Assembly (NCBI RefSeq): GCF_004025535.1 | Contig: NZ_QJRG01000048.1 | Span: forward strand, 312,933 to 376,932 | DNA: 64,000 bases | Direction of reading: 5' to 3' | DNA from: Pseudomonas alkylphenolica | GTDB taxonomy: Bacteria; Pseudomonadota; Gammaproteobacteria; Pseudomonadales; Pseudomonadaceae | Shown: positions 53,801 through 61,410 of the stretch, in pieces | Layout of the letters: each line of letters begins with the position of its first letter | Numbering within the stretch: the stretch's first letter is position 1 | Position numbers and translations under genes: made by a program | The notes under the pieces: model-generated | The model's input: the letters and a program-made list of their open reading frames with translations, nothing else | What the model was told of the DNA's origin: nothing | Database searches by the model: none

Positions 53801-56082
53801 CTTGACCCGAACAGATCACTGGCTTCTTCTTCACTCAAGTCCTCCAATACCTTGCCGGCCAAGGTGTTGGCATAGAGCTCCCTTATCGAAATCCTGATGA
53901 CACGTCCACCAGGCCAGCGCTTCGCGCCGTACCGAACTGGCTCGCTGTCCGCACTCGCCGCTTCGTCATAGACCTCAATCACACGTTCTGGCCAGCGGGG
54001 CAATTCCTGACTCAAGCTCGGCCCATACCCCAAGCCATCCACGCCAGCGGCACCATTACTCAAGGCTTTGATCAAACGGTCCATCCGGCGGTCAGTCTGA
54101 TAGCGCTGCAGCGTGTCCTTGAGCAAAGGTGGCATCATCAACTGGTCCACATACATGCGACGCAGCACATCGTCGTCAACACCGCTGATCTTCACAGCCT
54201 GCTCAACCACTTCATCGGACAAGCCGTGCGCAAGATGACCAAAACGCTTCAACAGGCGCTCATGGTCCCACTGCAAGGGCTGCTCGCCTGCGGCCTGCCA
54301 AGTGCCTTCGCCATTGTGTCGCAGTACAGGTTGATAGGCGTGCGGATCGTCGGGATGTGTGATTGTCCAGGTTGCGTCGGCATCCTGAGTCACCTCAAAT
54401 ACCTGCGTTTCAATACGGATGTAGGATTTACCATCCACAGGGTAAACCCCCGCCGCGTCAGGTGTAACATCAGCCAGCTCAACCGTGCGCGCATAGGGTG
54501 CCAGGTCAGGCTTCCACAAACGCTCCTCGCCACTGGGCAGGCTGACGCGCAACAAGCCATCAACCTGTTCGCTCGCCTGAATCGGCGCCGCTAAATGGCC
54601 TGCGGCACCCATGCCAACGGCCATGACGACATTCACTGCCACCGACTCGAAATGGGCCACGGCCTCGTCAAGATCACCCGCCTCCCAGGCATGGGCGCCG
54701 TCGATAATCTCGTCTACCAGCTGCACGCCAGCCACTGCAGCCATGACCACACCCAGTGCCGGCACAAAGAAAGCCGCTGCATTGAGTACATTGAGGCCGA
54801 TGCTTTCCCAGTATGCCAGTCGTGTTTTTTTTGCCTCCTCATCTACCTTGGCACTGGGCACTACCAACACGGCGGCATTTTCCTTGAGCCTGATCAGGTG
54901 CTGATCTTGCCTGTAGCCGAACAGGTCGGTACCGATTGCCATATCACGAAGGTGCAGGTTGGCATGAGGGTCAAGCTCGCCATCATTGAGGTACAACGCC
55001 TCGTCAAGGCGCTTGAAGAAGTGTGCCTGCTCCTGCTGGCGGACATAGCGATGAAACAGCCGCAGATAAGCCGGTTGCAACAGGTTAACCCGCAAGTCCT
55101 GTTTGAAAGCGGCCACAGACGGGTACTCTTTGAGCGGGTACAAAGGCGCGCCTGGCAGGTAAACGACTACTGGCTCAACCTCGCTACTGATGCGATCAGC
55201 ACTGAACACCACAACGCCCTCAAGCGCAGTGCCAAACATCGTCAACCCTTGAAGGATCACGGGCTTGCCGTGGAGCTGCGGTGCCTGCTGGTCATCGATC
55301 AGCTGGTGGAACATCGAACGCGCCGACGCCGAGATCTCGCCTTTCATGAACGCCTCTTGGGCAGCCTGGTGCAAGCGGTCTTTATCCGCCTTGATTGACA
55401 GCCTGCGCACAGTGTCCTGAGTTGCCGGGAGCTCATACACATCGCGCACATGTGCCTGGTACTGCTCGCCCAGATCCAGCGCGTGACACAACGCTGCAAA
55501 ACGCTCGGGCTTGATCTCGAGTTTTTGGCTGTAACGGTATTGAAAACGCGGGTAAGCGCCCGGGTCACCGGGCTTGAGCTCAAGGGTAAACGCTCCCTTG
55601 GGCGCCAATGCGCTGCCGGTCTCGAATTGAGTATCGGCGGCATAGTTCTGCATTGCCGCCTGCATCAGGGTTTGCTGGCGAGGCTTTAGCTGCTGCATTG
55701 ACCCCAGCAAAACCGACTCGTAATGAATTTCCACCATTTCGGTGGTATTGACGTCGTATTCAACGCCCAAGGTTTTTTTCAGCTCAGCTTTCAGCAGGGG
55801 TTCGGCAAACGCTGCTGGCTCTTTCAGGTCTTTCAGCGCCTTGGCCAACGCACGTGTCGAGGTCTGACTGCGCTTTTGCACATCGTGCAGCGTCTGGCGT
55901 TCGGCCTCGTCAGCCATCAAGTACCAGGCAGCAAGGCCCTTGGACGTCAACTGCGCCGGGCGCAGTACAGTACGCCAGCGCTTGAGATCGGCAGCGGTTG
56001 CATGCTTGAACAGACCAGACAGGCGCTTGCCGAGGAATCGGCCGTGCAGGCCGGGGATAGGGGGGACGTTAGAGGTGGACAT
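50881..56082 (-). CDS. DUF6543-LRR-NEL E3 ubiquitin ligase effector
   Basis: A 1733-residue protein starting at ATG 56082 (MSTSNVPPIPGLHGRFLG). Residues 1 to about 1000 match the DUF6543 / dermonecrotic-toxin-like region common in Pseudomonas, with a hydrophobic stretch at about 427-495 (NVLNAAAFFVPALGVVMAAV). Residues about 1127-1364 are leucine-rich repeats (LTGLVHLNVSENGL, LVSLQTLNLQKNPL). The C-terminus, about 1380-1733, is a novel E3 ligase (NEL) domain with the catalytic Cys1476 in VTCGDAGADAFSALE, matching the CxD pattern of IpaH/SspH enzymes. Such proteins ubiquitinate host targets after injection, usually by a type III system; no secretion system is in the window and no signal peptide is present. 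Its Shine-Dalgarno lies in a 14-bp hairpin. A bidirectional terminator follows the stop. Confidence 0.85.
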   Translation of the reverse strand: MSTSNVPPIPGLHGRFLGKRLSGLFKHATAADLKRWRTVLRPAQLTSKGLAAWYLMADEAERQTLHDVQKRSQTSTRALAKALKDLKEPAAFAEPLLKAELKKTLGVEYDVNTTEMVEIHYESVLLGSMQQLKPRQQTLMQAAMQNYAADTQFETGSALAPKGAFTLELKPGDPGAYPRFQYRYSQKLEIKPERFAALCHALDLGEQYQAHVRDVYELPATQDTVRRLSIKADKDRLHQAAQEAFMKGEISASARSMFHQLIDDQQAPQLHGKPVILQGLTMFGTALEGVVVFSADRISSEVEPVVVYLPGAPLYPLKEYPSVAAFKQDLRVNLLQPAYLRLFHRYVRQQEQAHFFKRLDEALYLNDGELDPHANLHLRDMAIGTDLFGYRQDQHLIRLKENAAVLVVPSAKVDEEAKKTRLAYWESIGLNVLNAAAFFVPALGVVMAAVAGVQLVDEIIDGAHAWEAGDLDEAVAHFESVAVNVVMAVGMGAAGHLAAPIQASEQVDGLLRVSLPSGEERLWKPDLAPYARTVELADVTPDAAGVYPVDGKSYIRIETQVFEVTQDADATWTITHPDDPHAYQPVLRHNGEGTWQAAGEQPLQWDHERLLKRFGHLAHGLSDEVVEQAVKISGVDDDVLRRMYVDQLMMPPLLKDTLQRYQTDRRMDRLIKALSNGAAGVDGLGYGPSLSQELPRWPERVIEVYDEAASADSEPVRYGAKRWPGGRVIRISIRELYANTLAGKVLEDLSEEEASDLFGSSVETHKRLEVLRQLIAERATKARAAIFELLHEHGRAEPSVEQARLIKAFPLLTDEAALEIIDAADSVERTQLQASDGRVPMRLAEEARVYQRQIAVSRAIQGLHEVTLANLDSDRLAVGLMADLPGWSGNVRLELRENSRTGRLLASAGQPEGALKTVVRNSNGYRVYDAQDLELSGGEPLFASLLKALPDSERQALGFDIQSWQLLRSTLYALASADRARVSTLLGQQPIKPWFRSPFRLADGRTGYPLGGTVGSQAVDGRLNALFPRLNREALEAMKARLLLENQHLGDAVFKLEAEYKTLEETLDRWVTDSTNVYQRGDRQHVRQTLLNTWRRPGGGVRAKLALHRSNAGALPVLTARFEHIHDLSLAGMQQEALPSGFLRCFPRLKRLSLEGNRLSEIPADVGALTGLVHLNVSENGLINSDSLFDVLEPLVSLQTLNLQKNPLTGLSNSALEALASLPVLTRLNFRYSSVRLTAEGLEVLTRLPLQELNLSNTDLVLDETAAQVFSRFGQLKRLNLAFNLDLGRAPELGDLTQLEQLDLKACGLSEWPEGLTTLMNLEPLQLESIDLSSNRITTLPALAETRFGAALRTDPDLDLNLFSNPLNADSIARMSIVGAAYERDLGIHIQEPVQPDDVWLEGAGQVQRDLWQELFQNRQNRALHDAFDRLALSSEFRANAAYVRKRVWSMLELASQHTQLREDLVAIAGDFPVTCGDAGADAFSALETAVLVFQRSSEAGSSGRSADLVALYKQLFRRHEVQRMADTLSLARMSRRAALMADGELTPLDPLDDISDARLASESVDDIEIRLALRQKLAGVLDYPEPSSDMLFEATANLSKETFDRVAGAVKGRDTVANRQAWMVGESSWQRYLKERYAGQFEAILTTWTEGLDYLDYCRGTSDEVPAKLDGDVVSALRNTLGKTLFHADGTLRKFDIDDNGYLKGAADLIRGREEAEAALMTRLTQVEELSP

Positions 56083-56086
56083 TAGT

Positions 56087-56120
56087 ACTCTCCTGTGAGC
56101 GTTGGGGCTCACAGGAGAGT
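56087..56120 (-). promoter_or_regulatory. Perfect 14-bp hairpin sequestering the NEL gene RBS
   Basis: On the minus strand, ACTCTCCTGTGAGC and GCTCACAGGAGAGT pair perfectly over 14 bp with a 6-base loop (CCCAAC). The right arm contains the AGGAG Shine-Dalgarno and ends 4 bases before the ATG at 56082. In this fold the ribosome-binding site is fully paired, which predicts translational control, for example by temperature, an RNA-binding protein or an antisense RNA. Confidence 0.8.
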
Positions 56121-56153
56121 CGAATAGCGCAATACGCTGGTGTTACATAATGC

Positions 56154-57170
56154 TCAGCGCCATTTACCCAGCTTGCTCCACAGCCCGAGCACGGTGCTTT
56201 CGATCGAACTGCTGGCTGCCAGCCCGACCCGCTCCTGCAGGCTCTTGCGCTGGGCAAAATGCAGGTGATAGAGGTTCGACTCGCGGGCGCGATCGCCCAG
56301 GTACTCGTCGCTGGTCTTGAGTTCATCCACCAGTTGTTTGTTCAGCGCGGCAACGCCAAGCCACACTTCACCGGTTGCCACGTCGTCGATATGCAACTGC
56401 GGGCGATAGCGTGAAACAAAGTCTTTGAACAGCTGGTGAGTCACATCCAGGTCTTCCTGGAACTTCTCCCGGCCCTTCTCGGTGTTCTCGCCGAACACGG
56501 TTACGGTGCGTTTGTATTCACCGGCCGTGAACACTTCAAAATCGACATCGTGCTTTTTCAACAGCCGGTTGACGTTGGGCAACTGCGCCACCACGCCAAT
56601 CGAACCGAGAATGGCAAACGGCGCACTGACAATCTTGTCGCCGATGCAGGCCATCATGTAGCCGCCGCTGGCAGCGACCTTGTCGATGCAGATGGTCAGC
56701 GGGATACCGGCCTGACGGATCCGGGCCAGTTGCGACGAAGCCAGCCCGTAGCTGTGCACCATGCCGCCGCCGCTCTCCAGGCGCAACACCACTTCGTCGC
56801 GGGGCGTGGCCAGGCTCAGCACGGCGGTAATCTCGTGGCGCAGGCTCTCGGTGGCCGAGGCCTTGATGTCGCCATCAAAATCGAGCACGAACACCCGCGG
56901 CTTGTCTTCAGGTGTTTTCTTCTGCTGCTTTTCTGCCTTCGCCTGCTGCTTGCGCAGGGCCTTGAGCTGGGCCTTGTCGAGCAGGCTGCTTTCCAGGCGC
57001 TCGCGCAAGTCCTTGTAGAACTCGTTGAGCTTGTTGACCTGCAACTGCCCGCCAGCCTTGCGCCGACCTTTGCCACGTAACCCGGCAATCGCCGAAAGAA
57101 CCACCAGAATCGCGATCACCAGGGTCGCGGTCTTGGCGAGAAAGCTTGCGTACTCTGCAAGAAACTCCAC
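56154..57170 (-). CDS. sohB: Inner membrane peptidase SohB (S49 family)
   Basis: A 338-residue inner-membrane serine peptidase related to signal peptide peptidase SppA. It starts with GTG at 57170, preceded by AAGGAG. An N-terminal helix (TLVIAILVVLSAIAG) anchors it, followed by a charged helical linker and the S49 domain. The catalytic Ser168 lies in KVAASGGYMMA and Lys220 in GEYKRTVTVFG. SohB overexpression rescues degP mutants in E. coli, so a periplasmic quality-control role is likely. It lies just upstream of the NEL gene on the same strand, 34 bases before the hairpin, so read-through into the effector is possible. Confidence 0.95.
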   Translation of the reverse strand: MEFLAEYASFLAKTATLVIAILVVLSAIAGLRGKGRRKAGGQLQVNKLNEFYKDLRERLESSLLDKAQLKALRKQQAKAEKQQKKTPEDKPRVFVLDFDGDIKASATESLRHEITAVLSLATPRDEVVLRLESGGGMVHSYGLASSQLARIRQAGIPLTICIDKVAASGGYMMACIGDKIVSAPFAILGSIGVVAQLPNVNRLLKKHDVDFEVFTAGEYKRTVTVFGENTEKGREKFQEDLDVTHQLFKDFVSRYRPQLHIDDVATGEVWLGVAALNKQLVDELKTSDEYLGDRARESNLYHLHFAQRKSLQERVGLAASSSIESTVLGLWSKLGKWR

Positions 57171-57287
57171 AGTAACTCCTTAACATGCTGGCGCCCGAAC
57201 GGCGCAAACCGATAGTCAAGCATACCGACGCCGCCCTGCCCCTGCCAGCGTAGGAAATGTTCGGCAATGCAGTTCAAACGCTCTTTT

Positions 57288-57301
57288 CAAACGCTTGTAT
57301 G
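57288..57301. promoter_or_regulatory. TetR-type operator candidate with direct repeat
   Basis: CAAAC-GCTT-GTATG is an imperfect palindrome (one mismatch to CAAAC-N4-GTTTG). TTCAAACGCT also occurs 13 bases upstream, at 57273-57282, making a direct repeat. It lies in the divergent region between sohB and the histidine phosphatase gene, 67 bases before the latter's start. Sites of this shape are bound by TetR-family lipid regulators in pseudomonads; the assignment is inference. Confidence 0.4.
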
Positions 57302-57367
57302 TTTTTTCGTTGACAGCCCGCTGGAGGCACCCTAACCTCGGCCTCATTCTTACCGCAGGCGCACAAC

Positions 57368-58078
57368 GTGGGCAGCATCTACCTGATTCGACATGGCCAG
57401 GCCTCATTCGGTGCAGACGACTACGACGTCCTCTCGCCCGTGGGCATCCGCCAGAGTGAAGCGCTCGGTGAACACCTGGCGCACGTGGGTGTACACCTGG
57501 ACCGTTGCGTCGCCGGCGACCTGCGCCGCCAACAGGACACTGCCCGCCTGGCCCTGGCCGCCATGCAGCGCACAGGCTGCACCGTGCCGCCGGTGGACAC
57601 CGACATCGCCTTCAACGAGCTCGACGCCGATGCAGTAATCCGCACCCTGTTGCCCGGCCTGCTGGCGGACGAACCTGAAGCCCGGCACATCCTGCGCAAC
57701 GGCGCGCAGCATCGCAGCGAGTTTCAACGCCTGTTCGCGCTGATGATCCAGCGCTGGCATGACGGCGAATACGACTGTGACGATATCGAGTCCTGGGCTA
57801 CCTTTGTCGAACGTGTCGACGGCGGGCTGCAGCGCGTGCTCGCACAGGCCTCCAGCGGCGAAAACGTCGCCATCTTTACCTCGGGCGGGACCATCACCGC
57901 CCTGCTCCACCTGGTCACCCGTATCACTGCCAGCCAGGCGTTCGCGCTGAACTGGCAGATCATCAACACCTCGCTCAGCCAGCTGAAGTACCGTGGCCGC
58001 GAGGTGACCCTGGCTTCCTTCAACAGTCAGGCCCATGTGCAACTGTTGAGGGCGCCGGAGCTCATCACCTACCGATGA
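57368..58078 (+). CDS. Histidine phosphatase family protein
   Basis: A 236-residue cytoplasmic protein of the phosphoglycerate-mutase-like (histidine phosphatase) superfamily. It starts with GTG at 57368. The catalytic motif LIRHGQASFGADDYDVLSPV is at the N-terminus, with the second His in VAIFTSGGTITALLH less clearly placed than in true mutases. The middle (EARHILRNGAQHRSEFQRLF) is not typical of GpmA, so a phosphoglycerate mutase role is unlikely. It heads a cluster with SCP2, APH-type phosphotransferase and SDR genes, which points to lipid or acyl-CoA metabolism. The substrate is unknown. Confidence 0.85.
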   Translation: MGSIYLIRHGQASFGADDYDVLSPVGIRQSEALGEHLAHVGVHLDRCVAGDLRRQQDTARLALAAMQRTGCTVPPVDTDIAFNELDADAVIRTLLPGLLADEPEARHILRNGAQHRSEFQRLFALMIQRWHDGEYDCDDIESWATFVERVDGGLQRVLAQASSGENVAIFTSGGTITALLHLVTRITASQAFALNWQIINTSLSQLKYRGREVTLASFNSQAHVQLLRAPELITYR

Positions 58079-58134
58079 GCATCGGCTCGTTGTGACCGTG
58101 CAGGTCACGCCAATCACTTAATAAGGAACACACC

Positions 58135-58452
58135 ATGAGCGATGTAGCAAAAGCCGTCGAAGCGATGAAGTCCAAGTTCAACCCTGCCGCTGCTGCCGGT
58201 CTGGATCTGGTGTTCGGTTTCAACATCACCGACGAAGACAAGCACTACGCCCTGATCGTCAAGGATGGCACCTGTGAAATCCAGGAAGGCGAAAACGCCG
58301 ACGCCAACTGCACCCTGGTGCTGGACAGCGAAACCCTCAAGGGTATCGTCAGCGGCGAAACCGACGGCATGCAGGCCTTCATGGGCGGCAAGCTGCGCGT
58401 TGAAGGCGACATGATGCTGTCGATGAAGCTGAGCGAGCTGTTCCCGGCCTGA
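58135..58452 (+). CDS. SCP2 sterol-binding domain protein
   Basis: A 105-residue cytoplasmic protein made almost entirely of one SCP2 domain (MKSKFNPAAAAGLDLVFGFN, YALIVKDGTCEIQEGENADA, NCTLVLDSETLKGIVSGETD and GKLRVEGDMMLSMKLSELFP). SCP2 folds carry lipids or acyl-CoA in a hydrophobic tunnel. AAGGA precedes the ATG. It follows the histidine phosphatase gene by 56 bases and is closed by a strong terminator. Confidence 0.93.
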   Translation: MSDVAKAVEAMKSKFNPAAAAGLDLVFGFNITDEDKHYALIVKDGTCEIQEGENADANCTLVLDSETLKGIVSGETDGMQAFMGGKLRVEGDMMLSMKLSELFPA

Positions 58453-58472
58453 GCCCTGCGCTGATGCCAAGC

Positions 58473-58506
58473 AAAACCGAAGCCCGCAACGGCTTCGGTT
58501 TTTTTT
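58473..58506 (+). terminator. Intrinsic terminator after the SCP2 gene
   Basis: CCGAAGCC-CGCAAC-GGCTTCGG is a perfect 8-bp stem with a 6-base loop followed by eight T residues, 24 bases after the SCP2 stop. A-T pairs extend the stem. Confidence 0.95.
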
Positions 58507-58606
58507 CGCCCCGCGGTTTTACAGGCGCCATCAGGGACGTTGATCGACCGGCAACACGCTAGCCTATAAAGCGGTTTGTGGCTTGTCCGGCGCCACTACC
58601 AGAATT

Positions 58607-58623
58607 AGATTAGCCAATAATCT
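58607..58623. promoter_or_regulatory. Inverted repeat upstream of the phosphotransferase gene
   Basis: AGATTA-GCCAA-TAATCT is a perfect 6-bp inverted repeat 25 bases before the ATG at 58649, after the terminator. It could be an operator for the phosphotransferase-SDR unit. Evidence is symmetry and position only. Confidence 0.3.
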
Positions 58624-58648
58624 CTGGCTTCAAAAATAAGGGAAAAGC

Positions 58649-59716
58649 ATGACGCTCACCGATCAGTCCACCCAGGTCCGCCCCGGCGAAGAGCTCGATG
58701 CCGCTGTCATCGACCCTTATCTGAAGGCGCATATTGCCGGCCTGACCGGCCTGCCGCGCATCAGTCAGTTCCCCGGTGGCGCCTCCAACCTGACCTACCT
58801 GGTGCAGTACCCGGAACACGAATTTGTGTTGCGCCGCCCTCCCTTCGGCCACAAGGCCAAGTCGGCCCATGACATGGGCCGCGAATTTCGCATCCTCAAC
58901 CAGCTCAACAGTGGCTTCCCCTACTGCCCCAAGGCCTACGTGCATTGCACCGACGAAGCACTGATTGGCGGCGAGTTCTACGTCATGGACCGGGTCAAAG
59001 GCATCATCCTGCGCTCCGACCTGCCGCCGGAGCTCAGGCTGGATGCCGCACGCACCGAAGCGCTGTGCAAAAGCTTCATCGATCGCATGGTCGAACTGCA
59101 CCAGGTGGATTACAACGCCTGCGGCCTGGGCGACCTGGGCAAGCCTGAAGGGTACGTGCAGCGCCAGATCGAAGGCTGGAGCAGCCGCTATGAAAAGGCC
59201 CTGACTCCGGATGCACCGCGCTGGGAAAAAGTCATCGCCTGGCTGCGCGAAAAAATGCCTGCCGATCATCCCAAGCCAGCCATCGTCCACAACGACTACC
59301 GCTTCGACAACGTCATCCTCGACGCCGACAACCCGATGCGCATCATCGGTGTGCTCGACTGGGAGATGACCACGATCGGCGACCCGCTGATGGACCTGGG
59401 CAACACCCTGGCCTACTGGATAGAAGCCAACGACCCGGCACCAGTGCAGTTGATGCGGCGCCAGCCAAGCAACGCGCCGGGCATGCTCACCCGCCAGCAG
59501 TTCGTTGACTACTACGCCGAGCGCGCAGGCATCACCATTGATAACTACGACTTCTACTACACCTACGGCCTGTTCCGTCTGGCCGGCATCGTTCAGCAGA
59601 TCTACTACCGCTTCTTCCATGGCCAGACCCAGGACAAGCGTTTCGCACAGTTCATTCACATGAACACACTGCTGGAGCACATGAGCCTGCAGGTCATTGC
59701 CAAGTCCAGCCTCTGA
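58649..59716 (+). CDS. APH-type phosphotransferase (ACAD10/11-like)
   Basis: A 355-residue cytoplasmic kinase-like protein of the aminoglycoside phosphotransferase family, in the group that resembles the N-terminal half of ACAD10/ACAD11. Motifs: FPGGASNLTYLVQYPEHEFV (nucleotide-binding loop), HNDYRFDNVILD (catalytic His-x-Asp with the Asn seven residues on) and GVLDWEMTTIGDPLMDLGNT (metal-binding Asp). In related enzymes it phosphorylates a 4-hydroxyacyl-CoA before beta-oxidation. AAGGG precedes the ATG. The SDR gene follows 22 bases downstream, which fits a hydroxyacyl-CoA pathway. Not an antibiotic resistance gene. Confidence 0.88.
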   Translation: MTLTDQSTQVRPGEELDAAVIDPYLKAHIAGLTGLPRISQFPGGASNLTYLVQYPEHEFVLRRPPFGHKAKSAHDMGREFRILNQLNSGFPYCPKAYVHCTDEALIGGEFYVMDRVKGIILRSDLPPELRLDAARTEALCKSFIDRMVELHQVDYNACGLGDLGKPEGYVQRQIEGWSSRYEKALTPDAPRWEKVIAWLREKMPADHPKPAIVHNDYRFDNVILDADNPMRIIGVLDWEMTTIGDPLMDLGNTLAYWIEANDPAPVQLMRRQPSNAPGMLTRQQFVDYYAERAGITIDNYDFYYTYGLFRLAGIVQQIYYRFFHGQTQDKRFAQFIHMNTLLEHMSLQVIAKSSL

Positions 59717-59738
59717 CGACTACAACAAGGAAAAGACG

Positions 59739-60506
59739 ATGTCCAAGACCCAACTGTTCGACCTCGATGGCAAGATCGCGTTTGTTTCCGGCGCCAGCCG
59801 CGGCATCGGCGAGGCCATTGCCCACCTGCTGGCCCAGCAAGGCGCGCATGTGATTGTCTCGAGCCGCAAACTTGAAGGCTGCCAGCAAGTCGCCGACGCC
59901 ATCGTCGCAGCCGGTGGCAAAGCCACCGCCATCGCCTGCCATATCGGTGAAATGGAGCAGATCAACACAGCGTTCGCCGCCATACGCGAACAGTTTGGTC
60001 GCCTGGACATCCTGGTCAACAACGCGGCCACCAACCCACAGTTCTGTAACGTCCTGGACACCGACCTCGGCGCATTTCAAAAGACCGTCGACGTAAACAT
60101 CCGCGGGTATTTCTTCATGTCGGTTGAAGCCGGCAAACTGATGCGCGAGAACGGCGGTGGCAGCATCATCAACGTCGCTTCGATCAATGGTGTTTCACCC
60201 GGGGTGTTTCAGGGCATCTACTCGGTGACCAAGGCAGCGGTCATCAATATGACCAAAGTCTTCGCCAAGGAGTGCGCACCGTTCGGCATTCGCTGCAACG
60301 CCCTGCTGCCAGGCCTGACCGACACCAAGTTCGCTTCGGCACTGGTCAAGAACGACGCCATCCTCAACACCGCACTGCAACAGATCCCGCTCAAGCGTGT
60401 CGCCGACCCGAAAGAAATGGCCGGTGCGGTGCTGTATCTGGCCAGTGACGCGTCGAGCTACACCACCGGTGTGGCCCTGAACGTGGACGGTGGCTTCCTG
60501 TCCTGA
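59739..60506 (+). CDS. Short-chain dehydrogenase/reductase
   Basis: A 255-residue NAD(P)-dependent oxidoreductase of the classical SDR family. The ATG at 59739 follows AAGGAAAAG; an upstream codon at 59697 lies inside the previous gene. Motifs: SGASRGIG (cofactor binding, residues 17-24), NNAATNPQF, the catalytic Ser region IINVASINGVSPG and the catalytic YSVTK. The C-terminus GVALNVDGGFLS is typical. It probably oxidises a hydroxyacyl intermediate together with the upstream phosphotransferase. The next gene converges. Confidence 0.92.
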   Translation: MSKTQLFDLDGKIAFVSGASRGIGEAIAHLLAQQGAHVIVSSRKLEGCQQVADAIVAAGGKATAIACHIGEMEQINTAFAAIREQFGRLDILVNNAATNPQFCNVLDTDLGAFQKTVDVNIRGYFFMSVEAGKLMRENGGGSIINVASINGVSPGVFQGIYSVTKAAVINMTKVFAKECAPFGIRCNALLPGLTDTKFASALVKNDAILNTALQQIPLKRVADPKEMAGAVLYLASDASSYTTGVALNVDGGFLS

Positions 60507-60519
60507 TAACGCGACGGCA

Positions 60520-61119
60520 TCAAGGAGCAAGCCCGCGCCGCTCAGCCAACAGCTGCCGGATCACTTGCTCCTGGGTGTCGTAGGCGCCCTCGCCGAAATG
60601 CACGGCTCGCACCTGGCCCTGAGCGTCGACAAAGTAATGCGCCGGCCAGAACTGATTGCCAAAGGCGTTCCAGATGGCATATCGGTTGTCGACGGCCACC
60701 GGGTACTGGATACCCAGCCTGGCAACCTGCTCACGTACATTGCCGATATCGTTCTCGTAGTCATACTCCGGCGTGTGCACGCCAATCACTACCAGGCCCT
60801 GGTCGGCATAACGCTTCGACCAGGAATTGACGTACGGCAGGCTACGCTGGCAATTGACGCAGTCGTAGGTCCAGAAGTCCACCAGCACCACCTTGCCCTT
60901 GAGCGCTTCGCGGTTCAGCGGGGGTGAATTAAGCCACTGCACCGCACCGCTCAGCTCGGGCATTGGCCCCAACTTCTCCAGCTGCGAAGACCCGGCGAAC
61001 AGACGGCTACCCAGGCTCAGAGCGCCCAGCGCAGCAGCCAGCACAGCGGCAACACCCAGCCTGCGTGGCGTCGGATCGAGGCGGCGCAACGCGCCGCCAA
61101 AAAATGTGAACACTGCCAT
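60520..61119 (-). CDS. DipZ-like thioredoxin-family protein, membrane anchored
   Basis: A 199-residue redox protein. The ATG at 61119 is taken because GGAGG lies nine bases upstream; a GTG at 61128 would be too close to it. One hydrophobic helix (about 21-44, LGVAAVLAAALGALSLGSRL) anchors it with the rest in the periplasm. The thioredoxin fold carries the redox pair in DFWTYDCVNCQRSLPYV (Cys87, Cys90), followed by VVIGVHTPEYDYE as in the DipZ C-terminal domain. It probably reduces or forms disulfides of exported proteins. It is 24 bases downstream of the DUF2790 gene on the same strand and may be in one operon with it. Confidence 0.85.
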   Translation of the reverse strand: MAVFTFFGGALRRLDPTPRRLGVAAVLAAALGALSLGSRLFAGSSQLEKLGPMPELSGAVQWLNSPPLNREALKGKVVLVDFWTYDCVNCQRSLPYVNSWSKRYADQGLVVIGVHTPEYDYENDIGNVREQVARLGIQYPVAVDNRYAIWNAFGNQFWPAHYFVDAQGQVRAVHFGEGAYDTQEQVIRQLLAERRGLAP

Positions 61120-61143
61120 CAGACACACCCTCCTTGAGTGAAC

Positions 61144-61410
61144 TCAACCGCCATCATGGCAGGCACCGGTGGCGTAGTTTTCGTACTGCACGCTATGGGG
61201 TTGCCCCTTGGAGTCCAGGTAGTCCATTTCAGCCACCACCACCCCGCAGGCGGTGGCGTTGTGGTCATGAATGGCCACGACTTTCTTCACATCCAGATGC
61301 TGCCCGTAATGGTAATCCTGTATCGGTGCGATGCTGTCGGCATAGGCGCCCAGGGTGCCAAGGCCGAAGATCGCGACCAGGCCGATGCGGGCCAGGGTCT
61401 TGAAGGTCAT
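61144..61410 (-). CDS. DUF2790 secreted protein
   Basis: An 88-residue exported protein. The ATG at 61410 follows GGGAG and opens a signal peptide (MTFKTLARIGLVAIFGLGTLGAYA). The mature part has the family pattern YHYGQHLDVKKVVAIHDHN and VVVAEMDYLDSKGQPHSVQY. DUF2790 proteins occur in several copies in Pseudomonas and often lie next to two-component systems. The His residues and a single Cys pair-like arrangement might bind metal, but function is unknown. It is divergent from the two-component genes downstream, with a 223-base gap. Confidence 0.88.
   Translation of the reverse strand: MTFKTLARIGLVAIFGLGTLGAYADSIAPIQDYHYGQHLDVKKVVAIHDHNATACGVVVAEMDYLDSKGQPHSVQYENYATGACHDGG

Noticed and set aside
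52721..54594. Plus-strand frames of 90-170 codons inside the NEL gene
   Set aside because: No ribosome-binding sites or family patterns; they are opposite an intact 1733-codon gene with clear LRR and NEL domains.
56082..56112. GTG at 56112 as the start of the NEL gene
   Set aside because: It falls in the hairpin and has no ribosome-binding site, whereas ATG 56082 has AGGAG at good spacing; kept only as a possible leader start.
58649..59716. Aminoglycoside resistance phosphotransferase
   Set aside because: The sequence belongs to the ACAD10/11-like group and sits in a lipid-metabolism cluster.
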